From the NCBI GenBank assembly GCA_022772475.1, contig JALEZQ010000039.1, positions 1 to 46,867 of the forward strand: a stretch of DNA of 46,867 nucleotides, read 5' to 3'. The position numbers were made by a program, and so were the translations under genes. Source of the DNA: Bacteroidales bacterium. Lineage in GTDB: Bacteria; Bacteroidota; Bacteroidia; Bacteroidales; Bacteroidaceae. A model generated the notes under the pieces. That model ran no database searches. It was not told where the DNA came from and was given only the letters and a program-made list of their open reading frames with translations. Within the stretch, counting starts at the first letter, position 1. Each line of letters starts with the position of its first letter. Below, piece after piece: positions 17,407-26,321 of this stretch.

Positions 17407-19479
17407 ATGTTAGCCAGCATTGCGACATACCTGCCCATCACCGACCCGACGTGGATATTCTTCGTCGTGCTCAGCATCATCCTCTTTGCGCCGATGATGC
17501 TCGAGAGGCTGCGCATACCCTCTATCGTCGGACTGATAGCGGCGGGCGTGCTCATCGGGCCGCATGGCTTCCATGTGCTCTCGCGCGACAGCAGTTTCGA
17601 ACTCTTCGGCAAGGTGGGGCTCTACTACATCATGTTCCTCGCCTCGCTGGAGATGAACCTGCAGGACGTGCAGAAAATCAAGGGGCGGGCGCTGACGCTG
17701 GGTCTGCTCAGTTTTGCGCTGCCGATGCTCATGGGCTATGTGGCCAACCGCTGGCTTCTGGGTCAGGGCCTTGCCGCCTCGGTGCTGATGGCGGCGATGT
17801 ATGCCTCGCACACCCTCATCGCCTACCCCATCGTGCTGCGCTACGGTCTGTCGCGCCGCATGGGCGTGAGCATCGCCGTGGGCGGCACCATCGTGGCCGA
17901 CACGCTGACGCTGCTGGTGCTGGCCGTGGTGGGCGGCACATTCAAGGAGAACGTCGATGGGCTCTACTGGATTTGGCTCATGGTCAAGGTGGTGCTCATC
18001 AGCCTGTTTATCATCGTGACGTTTCCCGCCCTGGCGCGGTGGTTCTTCCGCCGCTATGACGAGGGCGTGATGCAGTATATTTTTGTCCTCTCGCTGGTGT
18101 TCCTCGGCGCCGGTCTGATGGAGATTGTGGGTATGGAAGGCATCCTGGGCGCCTTCCTCGTGGGCATCGTGCTCAACCGCTCCATCCCGCCGTCGTCGCC
18201 GCTGATGAACCACCTGGAGTTTGTGGGCAATGCCCTCTTCATCCCCTACTTCCTTATCGGCGTGGGTATGTTGCTCAACGTGCAGGCCTTCGTTCAGGGC
18301 CAGACGGTCTTCGTCATGGCCGCCGTGATGATAGGCGTGGGTCTGTCGTCGAAGTGGCTGGCCGCCCTGGCCACGCAGAAGATATTCCGCATGACGGGGC
18401 GCGACCGCACGCTGATGTTCGGCCTGACCAACTCGCGCGCCGCCGCCACGCTGGCCGTGGTACTGGTGGGCTACGGCATCCTGCTGCCCGACGGTAGCCA
18501 CCTGCTCAGCGAAGACGTGCTCAACGGCGCGATGATGTTTATCCTTGTGACCTGCGTAGTCAGTTCGTTCGTCACCGAGACCGTGGCGCGGCGCATCGCC
18601 GAGAGCGGTACGCCCGACGAGAGTCTGCCCACCACCGCCCCCGACCGCATCCTGATGGCGCTGTCCAACCCCGACACCGTGGCGCCGCTGGTGTCGCTCG
18701 GCCTGATGATGCGCACGCAGGGGTCGGCCACGCCGTTAGTGGCGCTCAACGTGGTGCTGGACGACAGTCCCGACACGCGCGACAGGGGCCTCAAGCAGTT
18801 GGACCGTGCCGGGCGCATCGCCTCGGCGGCCAACGTCCGTCTGGTGCTACGCCAGCGGTGGTCGGTGAACGTGGTGAGCGGCATCGCCCATACGGCCAAG
18901 GAGACGGAGGCATCGGACGTGGTGGTGGGTCTGCACCAGAAGTCGCGCCTGAGCGACACCTACTTTGGTAAGTTGACGGCCGACCTGCTGGGCGCTATCG
19001 ACCGCCAAGTGGTCATCTTCCGCCCGGGCGTCCCTCTGGCCACGGTGGGCCGCATGCACATTGTGGTGCCCCGCAAGGCCGAGTTTGAACCCGGATTTGC
19101 CGGATGGCTGCGCCGCGTGGCCATGCTGGCCTCGCAGTTGAGCTGCCGCATCGACCTCTACGGCGGGCGCGGCACGCTGGCCGCCATGCACCACGGATGG
19201 GAGGAGAACCGCCTGAACGTGCAGGCCGACGACCACGTCTATAACGAGTGGCACGACTTTATCACCATTGCCCACAACTCGCGACAGGACCACCTCATCG
19301 TCTTCGTCGTTGCCCGCAAGGGCACCCTGTCGCACCACAACTATATGGAGCGCCTGCCCGAGCAGATGGAGCGCTATTTCTCGCAGCGCAACCTGCTCAT
19401 CATCTATCCCTCGCAGCCCGCCACGCACCACATCGGCACGGCGCTGCGCTCGGGTGTGCCCGTACAAATGCGCGAATAG
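17407..19479 (+). CDS. Kef/CPA2-type cation:proton antiporter
   Basis: A 690-aa inner-membrane monovalent cation:proton antiporter of the CPA2 group. Residues 1-400 hold about 12 hydrophobic segments with the Na_H_Exchanger features, including IPSIVGLIAAGVLIGP near residue 33-48, SHTLIAYP, and a conserved acidic pair region GTIVADTLT. The C-terminal 280 residues are cytoplasmic and resemble two universal-stress-protein-like halves rather than a TrkA-N/RCK domain, as is common for Bacteroidetes members. The ATG at 17407 was chosen because a promoter box overlaps the region of the upstream candidates. It is followed 87 bp later by priA on the same strand. Confidence 0.9.
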   Translation: MLASIATYLPITDPTWIFFVVLSIILFAPMMLERLRIPSIVGLIAAGVLIGPHGFHVLSRDSSFELFGKVGLYYIMFLASLEMNLQDVQKIKGRALTLGLLSFALPMLMGYVANRWLLGQGLAASVLMAAMYASHTLIAYPIVLRYGLSRRMGVSIAVGGTIVADTLTLLVLAVVGGTFKENVDGLYWIWLMVKVVLISLFIIVTFPALARWFFRRYDEGVMQYIFVLSLVFLGAGLMEIVGMEGILGAFLVGIVLNRSIPPSSPLMNHLEFVGNALFIPYFLIGVGMLLNVQAFVQGQTVFVMAAVMIGVGLSSKWLAALATQKIFRMTGRDRTLMFGLTNSRAAATLAVVLVGYGILLPDGSHLLSEDVLNGAMMFILVTCVVSSFVTETVARRIAESGTPDESLPTTAPDRILMALSNPDTVAPLVSLGLMMRTQGSATPLVALNVVLDDSPDTRDRGLKQLDRAGRIASAANVRLVLRQRWSVNVVSGIAHTAKETEASDVVVGLHQKSRLSDTYFGKLTADLLGAIDRQVVIFRPGVPLATVGRMHIVVPRKAEFEPGFAGWLRRVAMLASQLSCRIDLYGGRGTLAAMHHGWEENRLNVQADDHVYNEWHDFITIAHNSRQDHLIVFVVARKGTLSHHNYMERLPEQMERYFSQRNLLIIYPSQPATHHIGTALRSGVPVQMRE

Positions 19480-19566
19480 CCGCTTCGGCCTTCTTCCCTC
19501 TTTCTTTCCACCCCTCTCGCGCCTTTCTCCTCCCCCCCTCCCCCACCCCTCCTCTTTCGTCTGCAC
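19480..19566 (+). other. Polypyrimidine tract between antiporter and priA
   Basis: Most of the 87-bp gap is C and T on the + strand (19490-19560), including the run CTCCCCCCCTCCCCCACCCC at about 19530-19549. No Shine-Dalgarno sequence is seen before the priA ATG. Confidence 0.6.
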
Positions 19567-22014
19567 ATGTCCACCCCTCTTGTTGACGTATTGCTCCCTC
19601 TGGCCGTCCCCGGCGCCTACACCTATGCGGTGCCGGCATCGCTGGAGGGCCGCCTCGGCGTGGGCTCGCATGTGGTGGTGCCACTGGGGAAGAACAAGCG
19701 CTACTCGGGCATCGTCGTGCGCTGTCCGGGCACGCCGCCGGCAGAGGGCATCACGCTCAAGGAGGTGGAGGAACTGGTCAGCGACCGCCCCGTGCTGCTG
19801 CCGTCGCAGGTGGACATGTGGCGATGGATGGCGTATTATTATATGTGTACGCCGGGCGAGGTGATGAAGGCTGCGCTACCTGCCGGTCTGCGGTTGGAGA
19901 GCGAGACGCACCTCGTGGCCGCGCCAGACTATGACGCCGACGACCTGCCGCCCATTGCCCGCACCATCCTGGCGCACCTCCGGGGCGACAAGGGCATGTG
20001 CATCAATGACCTGCAGAAAGCGATGAAGGGTCTGCGCGGTATGCTCGGCATACTGAACGGCCTGATACGCCACGGTGCGGTGACGGTCAGCGAGAAAGTC
20101 AGCATGGGCTACCGGCCGCGCACGGAGCAGTATGTCGTGCCGGGGCCGGCCTGCGCCACGGAGGCGGCGGCCCATGCGGCGCTCGACAGTCTGCAGCGCA
20201 GTCCGCGGCAGACGGCGCTGCTCCTCGACCTGCTGTCGCTGCCGTCCGGCGAACGTATCGCCCGCAGCCGCCTGATGAAGATGCACCCCGGAGCCGAGAG
20301 CGCCCTGGCTGCCCTGGTGAAGAAGGAGATGGCGACGGTCATCGACTGCGAGGTGTCGCGTCTGACCACCGACGGGACAATGGCAGAGCCCGCGCCGCTG
20401 AGCCCGGCCCAACAGCGCGCCCACGACGACATCCACAGCCGGTGGGCGACGCATGACGTCTGCCTGCTGCACGGCGTGACGTCGAGCGGCAAGACGGAGA
20501 TATACACGCACCTCATCCACGAGGTCATCGCGGCGGGCGGCCAGGTGCTCTACCTCGTGCCGGAGATTGCGCTGACCACGCAGTTGACGGACCGTCTGGC
20601 CCGCGTCTTCGGTCCGCAGATGGGGGTTTACCACTCGCGCTACCCGGACGCCCTGCGCGCCGAACTGTGGCTGCGGCAGTTGTCCGACCGCCCGCTGCCG
20701 TTGGTGCTGGGGGCACGGTCGGCGCTGTTCCTGCCCTTCCGGCGCCTCGGTCTGATCATCGTGGACGAGGAGCACGAAACGAGTTACAAGCAGCAGGAGC
20801 CGGCGCCCTGCTACCATGCCCGCGACGTGGCCATCATGCTGGCACGCCAGGCAGGGGCCAAGGTACTGCTGGGCACGGCCACACCATCTATCGAGACCTA
20901 CCACAACGCCACGGACAAGGGGCGCTACGGCCTCGTGACGCTCACCGAGCGCTACGGCCGGGTGCAGTTGCCCGAGGTGGAGGTGGTCGATGTGAAAGAA
21001 CTGCGCCGCAAGAAGCTGATGCCCACGCCTTTCTCGCCCCGTCTCATCACGGAGGTGAAGCAGGCGTTGGCCGACGGGCAGCAGGCCATCCTCTTCCTCA
21101 ACCGCCGCGGCTATGCGCCCGTCCTGGAGTGCCGGGCGTGCGGCTGGGTGCCCCACTGCACGGCCTGCGACGTCCCCCTGACACTGCACCAAAGTACGGG
21201 GCGCCTGGTTTGCCACTACTGCGGCGCATCATACGCTGTGCCGACGGCCTGTCCGCAGTGTGAGGGCACGGACCTGCGCGATATGGGCTGCGGCACGGAG
21301 AAGATTGAGGAGGCGGTGCAGACGTGTTTCCCCGAGGCCCGCGTGGCCCGTATGGACCAGGACACCACGCGCTCACGACGGGCTTACGACCGCCTGATCA
21401 GCGACTTCCGCGACGGCCAGACCAACCTGCTCATCGGCACGCAGATGGTCACCAAGGGGCTCGACTTTGAACGCGTCCGCATCGTGGGCATACTGGATGC
21501 CGACCAGATGCTGCGGCAGCCGGACTTCCGCGCCTTCGAGCGGGCCTACCAGATGATGTCGCAGGTGGCGGGACGCGCCGGACGACGCCAGACGCGCGGA
21601 AGGGTGCTGCTGCAGACGCGGCAGCCGGACCTGGAGGTGGTACAGCAGGTGGTGCGTTCTGACTACGGCGCGCTCTATCTCAGCCAGTTGGCTGAACGCC
21701 GCGAGTATCTGTTCCCGCCCTTCTGCCGCCTCATCGAGATACGCCTGCGGCATCGCGACGAACCGCTCTGCGCCCATGCCGCGCAGCAACTGGCGGCCCT
21801 GCTGCGGCCGTATTTCGGCGACTATCTGCTGGGGCCGGACCGACCGCTGGTAGCCCGCGTGCAGAACCAGCACCTGCGGCAGATGTTGCTCAAGGTGCTG
21901 CCGGCATGGTCGCCACAGCAGGTGCGCCAGACGCTGCTGCAGGCAGCAGCCACGCTGCACGCCAGCCCCACCTACCGCGCCGTGACGCTGCTCTTCAATG
22001 TGGACCCCCAGTGA
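19567..22014 (+). CDS. priA: Primosomal helicase PriA
   Basis: An 815-aa superfamily 2 helicase that reloads the replisome at stalled forks. The N-terminal 3'-DNA-end-binding domain (VDVLLPLAVPGAYTYAVP) is present. Walker A is GVTSSGKTE (about residue 300), the DEEH box lies in IIVDEEHE, and two zinc-binding clusters are seen in CRACGWVPHCTAC and CHYCGASY...CPQC. The C-terminal helicase motifs (GTQMVTKGLDF and QVAGRAGR) are intact. Length is normal for the family. It is followed by dnaA 158 bp later on the same strand. Confidence 0.97.
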   Translation: MSTPLVDVLLPLAVPGAYTYAVPASLEGRLGVGSHVVVPLGKNKRYSGIVVRCPGTPPAEGITLKEVEELVSDRPVLLPSQVDMWRWMAYYYMCTPGEVMKAALPAGLRLESETHLVAAPDYDADDLPPIARTILAHLRGDKGMCINDLQKAMKGLRGMLGILNGLIRHGAVTVSEKVSMGYRPRTEQYVVPGPACATEAAAHAALDSLQRSPRQTALLLDLLSLPSGERIARSRLMKMHPGAESALAALVKKEMATVIDCEVSRLTTDGTMAEPAPLSPAQQRAHDDIHSRWATHDVCLLHGVTSSGKTEIYTHLIHEVIAAGGQVLYLVPEIALTTQLTDRLARVFGPQMGVYHSRYPDALRAELWLRQLSDRPLPLVLGARSALFLPFRRLGLIIVDEEHETSYKQQEPAPCYHARDVAIMLARQAGAKVLLGTATPSIETYHNATDKGRYGLVTLTERYGRVQLPEVEVVDVKELRRKKLMPTPFSPRLITEVKQALADGQQAILFLNRRGYAPVLECRACGWVPHCTACDVPLTLHQSTGRLVCHYCGASYAVPTACPQCEGTDLRDMGCGTEKIEEAVQTCFPEARVARMDQDTTRSRRAYDRLISDFRDGQTNLLIGTQMVTKGLDFERVRIVGILDADQMLRQPDFRAFERAYQMMSQVAGRAGRRQTRGRVLLQTRQPDLEVVQQVVRSDYGALYLSQLAERREYLFPPFCRLIEIRLRHRDEPLCAHAAQQLAALLRPYFGDYLLGPDRPLVARVQNQHLRQMLLKVLPAWSPQQVRQTLLQAAATLHASPTYRAVTLLFNVDPQ

Positions 22015-22172
22015 ACCGGTCCCCGAGCCCGCCCTTAGCAAAAAAAACTAAATGGCCAACAACGGCGGCCCTTGTATTCCTCAAAAAAAAAGCCCACCTT
22101 TGCACGACGTAGGCGCCACAGCCCCGCACAGACGGCGGGGCATGATGCGCACGACCATTCCCAAGCACCGAC

Positions 22173-23540
22173 ATGATGGAAAGCACACCGGCAGACAGGT
22201 GGAAAGCCTGTCTGGACTACATCCGAGAGCACATACCGCCCACCGAATACACGCGGTGGTTCGAGCCGCTCGCCCTGGCCGAATGCCGGGACGGGCGCGT
22301 CGTGGTGAGCATTCCGACGAAGTATGTGGGCGAGTACATCCGCGAAAACCACCGCCAGGTGGTGGCCGAGGCCCTGGCCCTGACCTTCGGGCAGCAGGCC
22401 ACCCTCATGTGGCGCGACGAAGAGGCCGTGGCGCAGTGGCGCAAGGAGCAGGAGGAGAAAAAGCGCCTCGATGCACCCATCCAAGAAGGACCCATGCGGG
22501 CGCCCAAAAGGCCGCGGCTGGACCCCAACCTCAACCCCAGCCTCAACTTCGACGCCTTCATCGAGGGCGAAAGCAACCGCCTGGCACGCGCCGTGGCCCT
22601 CTCCATCGCTGAAAAGCCGGGACAGATCACGTTCAACCCCTTCTTCCTCTACGGTCCCTCGGGCGTCGGCAAGACGCATCTGGTCAGCGCCATCGGCCTG
22701 CGCCTGGCCGAACTCCACCCGGAGATGCGCATCCTCTTCGTGTCGGCCCACTTGTTCAAAACGCAGTATGCCGACGCCGTCATACACAACACGACGAACG
22801 AGTTTTTGAACTTCTACCAGTCAGTCGAAGTGCTCATCATCGACGACATCCAGGAGATTACCACGGCCAAGACGCAGATGGTCTTCTTCCACATCTTCAA
22901 CCACCTGCAGCAGAACCGCCGCCAGCTCATCATCACCTGCGACCGCCCGCCATCGCTCTTCGAGGGCATCGAGGAGCGTATGCTCACCCGCTTCAAGTGG
23001 GGCATGGTGGCCGAACTGGAACGGCCGGACATCCAGCTTCGCCGCGACATCCTCACATCGAAGATTCAGCGCGACGGCCTGTCGTTCCCCCCCGAGGTCA
23101 TCACCTACATCGCCACGACCGTAGAGAGCAGCGTGCGCGAACTGGAGGGCATCATCAACGGCATCATGGCCTACTCCGTCGTGGACAACTGCGACATCGA
23201 CCTGGCCCTGACCCAGCGCATCGTGGCCCGCATCGTCAACCTGGAGAAGAAGGAACTGACCATCGACGACATCACCGTCGCCGTAGGCAAGCACTACGGC
23301 ATCAAGGTGCGCGACATCTGCTCGAAAGGCCGCAAGGCGCAGCAGGTGCAGGCCCGTCAGGTGGCCATGTACCTCTGCCACAAATACACGGGCCTCTCCT
23401 ACGCCCAGATAGGCCGCGCCTTCGGCAAGCGCGACCATACCACGGTGATGCACAGCTGCCAGCAAGTATCGCGCCGCATGAGCACGGAGAAAGACTTCCG
23501 CAAAGACGTCGAAGCCTTCGAGGCCACACTGAAAAAGTAG
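22173..23540 (+). CDS. dnaA: Chromosomal replication initiator DnaA
   Basis: A 455-aa DnaA, which binds DnaA boxes and opens the origin. Domain I (DRWKACLDYIREH) is followed by a basic, Pro-rich linker and the AAA+ core, with Walker A GPSGVGKT (161-168) and Walker B VLIIDDIQE. The C-terminal helix-turn-helix that reads DnaA boxes is seen in SYAQIGRAFGKRDHTTVMHS. Two ATGs stand side by side at 22173 and 22176; either may be used. A weak -7-like CACCTTTGC lies at 22092-22100. No cluster of TTATCCACA boxes is visible in the flanking intergenic DNA, so oriC is probably elsewhere; dnaN is not adjacent. Confidence 0.97.
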   Translation: MMESTPADRWKACLDYIREHIPPTEYTRWFEPLALAECRDGRVVVSIPTKYVGEYIRENHRQVVAEALALTFGQQATLMWRDEEAVAQWRKEQEEKKRLDAPIQEGPMRAPKRPRLDPNLNPSLNFDAFIEGESNRLARAVALSIAEKPGQITFNPFFLYGPSGVGKTHLVSAIGLRLAELHPEMRILFVSAHLFKTQYADAVIHNTTNEFLNFYQSVEVLIIDDIQEITTAKTQMVFFHIFNHLQQNRRQLIITCDRPPSLFEGIEERMLTRFKWGMVAELERPDIQLRRDILTSKIQRDGLSFPPEVITYIATTVESSVRELEGIINGIMAYSVVDNCDIDLALTQRIVARIVNLEKKELTIDDITVAVGKHYGIKVRDICSKGRKAQQVQARQVAMYLCHKYTGLSYAQIGRAFGKRDHTTVMHSCQQVSRRMSTEKDFRKDVEAFEATLKK

Positions 23541-23656
23541 CGGCGGCGATTTCTATATAAAGAGGTGGCACAACTTTTGGTGAAAATGCCATCGCCACTT
23601 GCCCGGGCCATTTTCCTTTTTTACGGATTTGGCCACGCTATGCTCGCCGGAGCCGA

Positions 23657-23732
23657 TTTGCTTTTCGCCGCGTTTTGTTGTATATTTGCAGTGCAAATAA
23701 GGATAGGGCCCGCTACGGGGCCCTATTTTTTT
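23657..23732 (+). ncRNA. Tiny promoter-terminator unit, copy 2
   Basis: TTTG at 23657-23660 and TATATTTGC at 23681-23689 form a promoter with the same 20-nt spacing as copy 1. The upstream box context CGATTTGC(A/T)TTTCG is shared by both. A perfect 9-bp stem ATAGGGCCC / GGGCCCTAT (23703-23726, 6-nt loop) follows, then TTTTTTT. The predicted transcript is about 38 nt. The stem sequence differs from copy 1 while the layout is kept. Confidence 0.6.
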
Positions 23733-23750
23733 GTCCTAAAGGGTGTTCCA

Positions 23751-23870
23751 CTGTTTGGGCGACAGATTTTTCTGTCGCCCAAACAGTAAAAACGGTCGCC
23801 CAAACCGTGTCTTCAGATTGGGCGACCGTGAAATCTGTGCGCGAAACGGACAATTTTGCTGCCCAATCCG
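23751..23870. repeat. 21-bp phased GTTTGGGCGAC repeat array, locus 2
   Basis: Cores start at 23753 (forward), 23774 (reverse), 23795 (reverse), 23816 (forward), 23837 (degenerate reverse) and 23858 (reverse), every step 21 bp irrespective of orientation. The first pair makes a perfect 16-bp stem ACTGTTTGGGCGACAG with a 6-nt loop. One + frame reads as heptads such as TVWATDF, SVAQTVK, TVAQTVS and SDWATVK. Confidence 0.85.
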
Positions 23871-24025
23871 TTAAACTTTTATAAAAGTGAATTTGTCGAA
23901 ATGTCGGTTGCGATGAAGGGCCGCCTATGCGGGGCGGCCCTTTGCTTTACCTTGTAACTCGTCCTTAGCGCTTACGAAAAAGGAATACTGCGGTATTTGG
24001 AATTTTTAGTACCATATCCACCCGC

Positions 24026-24049
24026 GTGGCACGTCAATGGACATGCCAC
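24026..24049. repeat. Lone palindrome related to the 11-kb array
   Basis: GTGGCACGTC-AATG-GACATGCCAC, a 10-bp stem with one mismatch and the same AATG loop and GTC/GAC loop-closing pairs as the palindromes at 11258-11275, 11546-11563 and 11746-11763. It lies 10 bp past the porin stop and could act as a terminator stem, although no T run follows. Confidence 0.75.
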
Positions 24050-24059
24050 TACGACGACA

Positions 24060-26279
24060 TCAGTTGTCGAAGTTCCACGAGAGGCCCATGCGGATGACCA
24101 TCTGGTTGAGGGGATAGTGGGGCAGACTGAAGGGGTCGCCCTTGCCACTGCTGTAGTTAACGTGCGAAGCCATGAGGTAGAAGCGGGTACGCTTGAGGTG
24201 GAAATTGATATAGGCGTTGACGACGGGATAGCCGCCTTTCTCCACTGCCAGGGCTTCGTCCTGCATGACATACTGGCCGACAATGGGCGAATAGGTCGGC
24301 ACGCGATACTTGGTATAGAAGCGTGCATCGGCGCCTATCTCTGTGCGCAGCACGCGGGCTATGCGGAAGAGAATGTACATGTTGCTGTAGCCGAAGAATG
24401 ATGGCAGGGGCATGACCTGCTCGTCGGAGGTGTATTGCAGATGGAGCTCGTTCTCCCAATGCAGGATACCCCAGACGAAGTCCTGACCGAGCATGAGGCG
24501 GGCCACCTGTACGGGGGAATCGGAGGTGCGGAGCTGTACGCCGTAGAGCGCCAGCGGGATGTTGGACGAAGAGGTATAGGGCGTCTGCACTTCGGAGAGG
24601 TAGGCTTGCTTGCGGATGGTCTCGATGTCGAAAGCTAAGCGCGAGCGCTTCCATGAGAGTCCGATGCCGGCACGTGCTGTGAAGGTCTTGTCCAAATCGG
24701 TGTCCCACCAGGCATTGCGGCCATGGTAGTGGCGGAGATAGAAGGAGGGAAGTTCGTTGCGCACCTGACCGTGCACGTTCATACGCAGACTGTCTTTGGC
24801 CAAGGGCAGACAGAGCGTGGCGTCAAGGGCGGCATTAAACTCGCCCCAGGCACTGCCTGTATTCCGCAGTTCGCCGACGGCGTCGTACCGGAACATCTTG
24901 CCCTTGTGGCGGAAGAGCGAGGCGCCGACGGTAAACTGGTTTTCGTTGTAGCCCACAGCCAGACGCTCTTCGTTGGGGAGCGTGTAGTGGTGGTAGTCGT
25001 GGCGGACATAGAGGCGCAGACCGGAGGCAGCCCAGCGGGCAAAGCCCTCGGACACTTCCAGGGCCAGGAGGTTTTGCAGGTGGTAGTGCTGAGTGAAGTC
25101 GTTGGCAGAGTCGCCGGGCAGATAGAAGTCGCGGAAATAGGTGGCGTTACGTGCATTCTCCCGAAGGTTCGAGAGGAAGCGACGGTTGTTGTGGTCGAAC
25201 TTGAGCGTGTGGATGATGCCCATAACGGGAACGAAATCGCCGCGTGCGGTGTCGTTCTCTTCAGCCTCCACGGCGGTGGTCATGGCGGTGGTATCGGCCG
25301 GCACCGAAGCGGTCCTGACGGAATCGGCAGAGACGAAGGAGGCCAACAGTCCTTTGCGTTTGAATTGGCCTGCGTTGCCCTTTCCATCATTTCCATTACC
25401 CCCTTTATAGAAGCCGAGATTATAGCGGTGGGTGATGAACAGCGTATTGACATTGAGTTTGTTCCACGTCTTCGACAACCGCGTCGGCATATCGGCGGCG
25501 CCATATTTCTGGGGGAATATCTCGGGGCGCATCAGATAGTCGTCGCTCTCGATACCGCCATTCTCGGCCGCCTTGAGGTGGTTGGCCATATAGGCGGCAT
25601 GGATGGCATAGCGCTCACCACGGTAGGAGGCAAAGAGGGTCGCACCGAAGTGGGCCGTCTGCTGACTTTGGTAATAGCCTCGGCCATAGAGGTAGTCGAG
25701 ACGGAAGCCGAGACCGAAATCTTTGTTGACATTGGTGGAGAACAACGCCCGGATGCGGTCCTCGCCGTTCTGCTTGTTGCCACACTCGTGGTAGGTGATG
25801 TTGGTAAACGGCGACTTGGTATTGGTGAAGAGCAACTGGGAGGGCTGGCGGAGGAAAAAGTCGTAGGGCGCGGCAAAGATAAAGGCTGAGCCGAAGTTGG
25901 GGGTATAGGCGTCGGGGCGGATAAGGCTGCTGCGCGCACTGCCGAGGTTGCCCAAGGTAAGGTAGTGACCGGTAGGACCTTCGGTAAAGTTGTCGTTCTG
26001 AAAGCGATGAGGCAAGGTGTCGTAAGGGGTCGGCGAAACTTGCCCGAAGCGTTCATCCACCGTCCAGGCATAGATGCCGCGTGGGATGTTTTCGGTGCGG
26101 ACAGAGTCGGTATCGGTATCGTTCCAATGGCTTTCTCCCATACCATTTCCGACACCACCCGGGTTGCCGCTCAGTTTGCGGAAGTTGGTGTCGCGCGAAA
26201 TCTGTGCCAAGACATTGGACGGAGCCAGAAGCAGGACGAGTATAGAGGAAAGGAGGAGGCGTCGGTACGTGATGGACAT
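24060..26279 (-). CDS. Putative porin (Porin_10-like)
   Basis: A 739-aa outer-membrane protein. A signal peptide (residues 1-25, ending NVLAQ) is followed by a region with the conserved Bacteroidetes porin phrasing (GIYAWTVDERFGQ, YDTLPHRFQN, YLTLGNLGS) and then many alternating aromatic/polar strands up to the last strand MGLSWNFDN. This matches the putative porin family found across Bacteroidales (Porin_10). It likely forms a barrel for passage of small solutes; selectivity is unknown. A Gly/Asn/Lys-rich loop with Ala/Thr-rich continuation lies at about 290-345. It is 42 bp downstream of the PAP2 gene and may be the last gene of the long Bat transcript. Confidence 0.88.
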   Translation of the reverse strand: MSITYRRLLLSSILVLLLAPSNVLAQISRDTNFRKLSGNPGGVGNGMGESHWNDTDTDSVRTENIPRGIYAWTVDERFGQVSPTPYDTLPHRFQNDNFTEGPTGHYLTLGNLGSARSSLIRPDAYTPNFGSAFIFAAPYDFFLRQPSQLLFTNTKSPFTNITYHECGNKQNGEDRIRALFSTNVNKDFGLGFRLDYLYGRGYYQSQQTAHFGATLFASYRGERYAIHAAYMANHLKAAENGGIESDDYLMRPEIFPQKYGAADMPTRLSKTWNKLNVNTLFITHRYNLGFYKGGNGNDGKGNAGQFKRKGLLASFVSADSVRTASVPADTTAMTTAVEAEENDTARGDFVPVMGIIHTLKFDHNNRRFLSNLRENARNATYFRDFYLPGDSANDFTQHYHLQNLLALEVSEGFARWAASGLRLYVRHDYHHYTLPNEERLAVGYNENQFTVGASLFRHKGKMFRYDAVGELRNTGSAWGEFNAALDATLCLPLAKDSLRMNVHGQVRNELPSFYLRHYHGRNAWWDTDLDKTFTARAGIGLSWKRSRLAFDIETIRKQAYLSEVQTPYTSSSNIPLALYGVQLRTSDSPVQVARLMLGQDFVWGILHWENELHLQYTSDEQVMPLPSFFGYSNMYILFRIARVLRTEIGADARFYTKYRVPTYSPIVGQYVMQDEALAVEKGGYPVVNAYINFHLKRTRFYLMASHVNYSSGKGDPFSLPHYPLNQMVIRMGLSWNFDN

Positions 26280-26321
26280 AGGAGAAGATGGGAAGGGGTC
26301 AGAGAATGGAGGTTGGGCAGA

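Larger units (their letters stand above)
23541..24059. other. Intergenic repeat region between dnaA and porin
   Basis: No convincing gene. It holds a second promoter-terminator unit, a 21-bp phased repeat array and, next to the porin stop, a palindrome related to the 11.1-11.8 kb array. An open + frame at about 23675-23884 is produced by the 21-bp repeats. Confidence 0.6.

Noticed and set aside
22015-22172. A possible oriC upstream of dnaA
   Set aside because: No DnaA-box cluster or AT-rich unwinding region was seen, and in Bacteroidetes the origin is often not beside dnaA.
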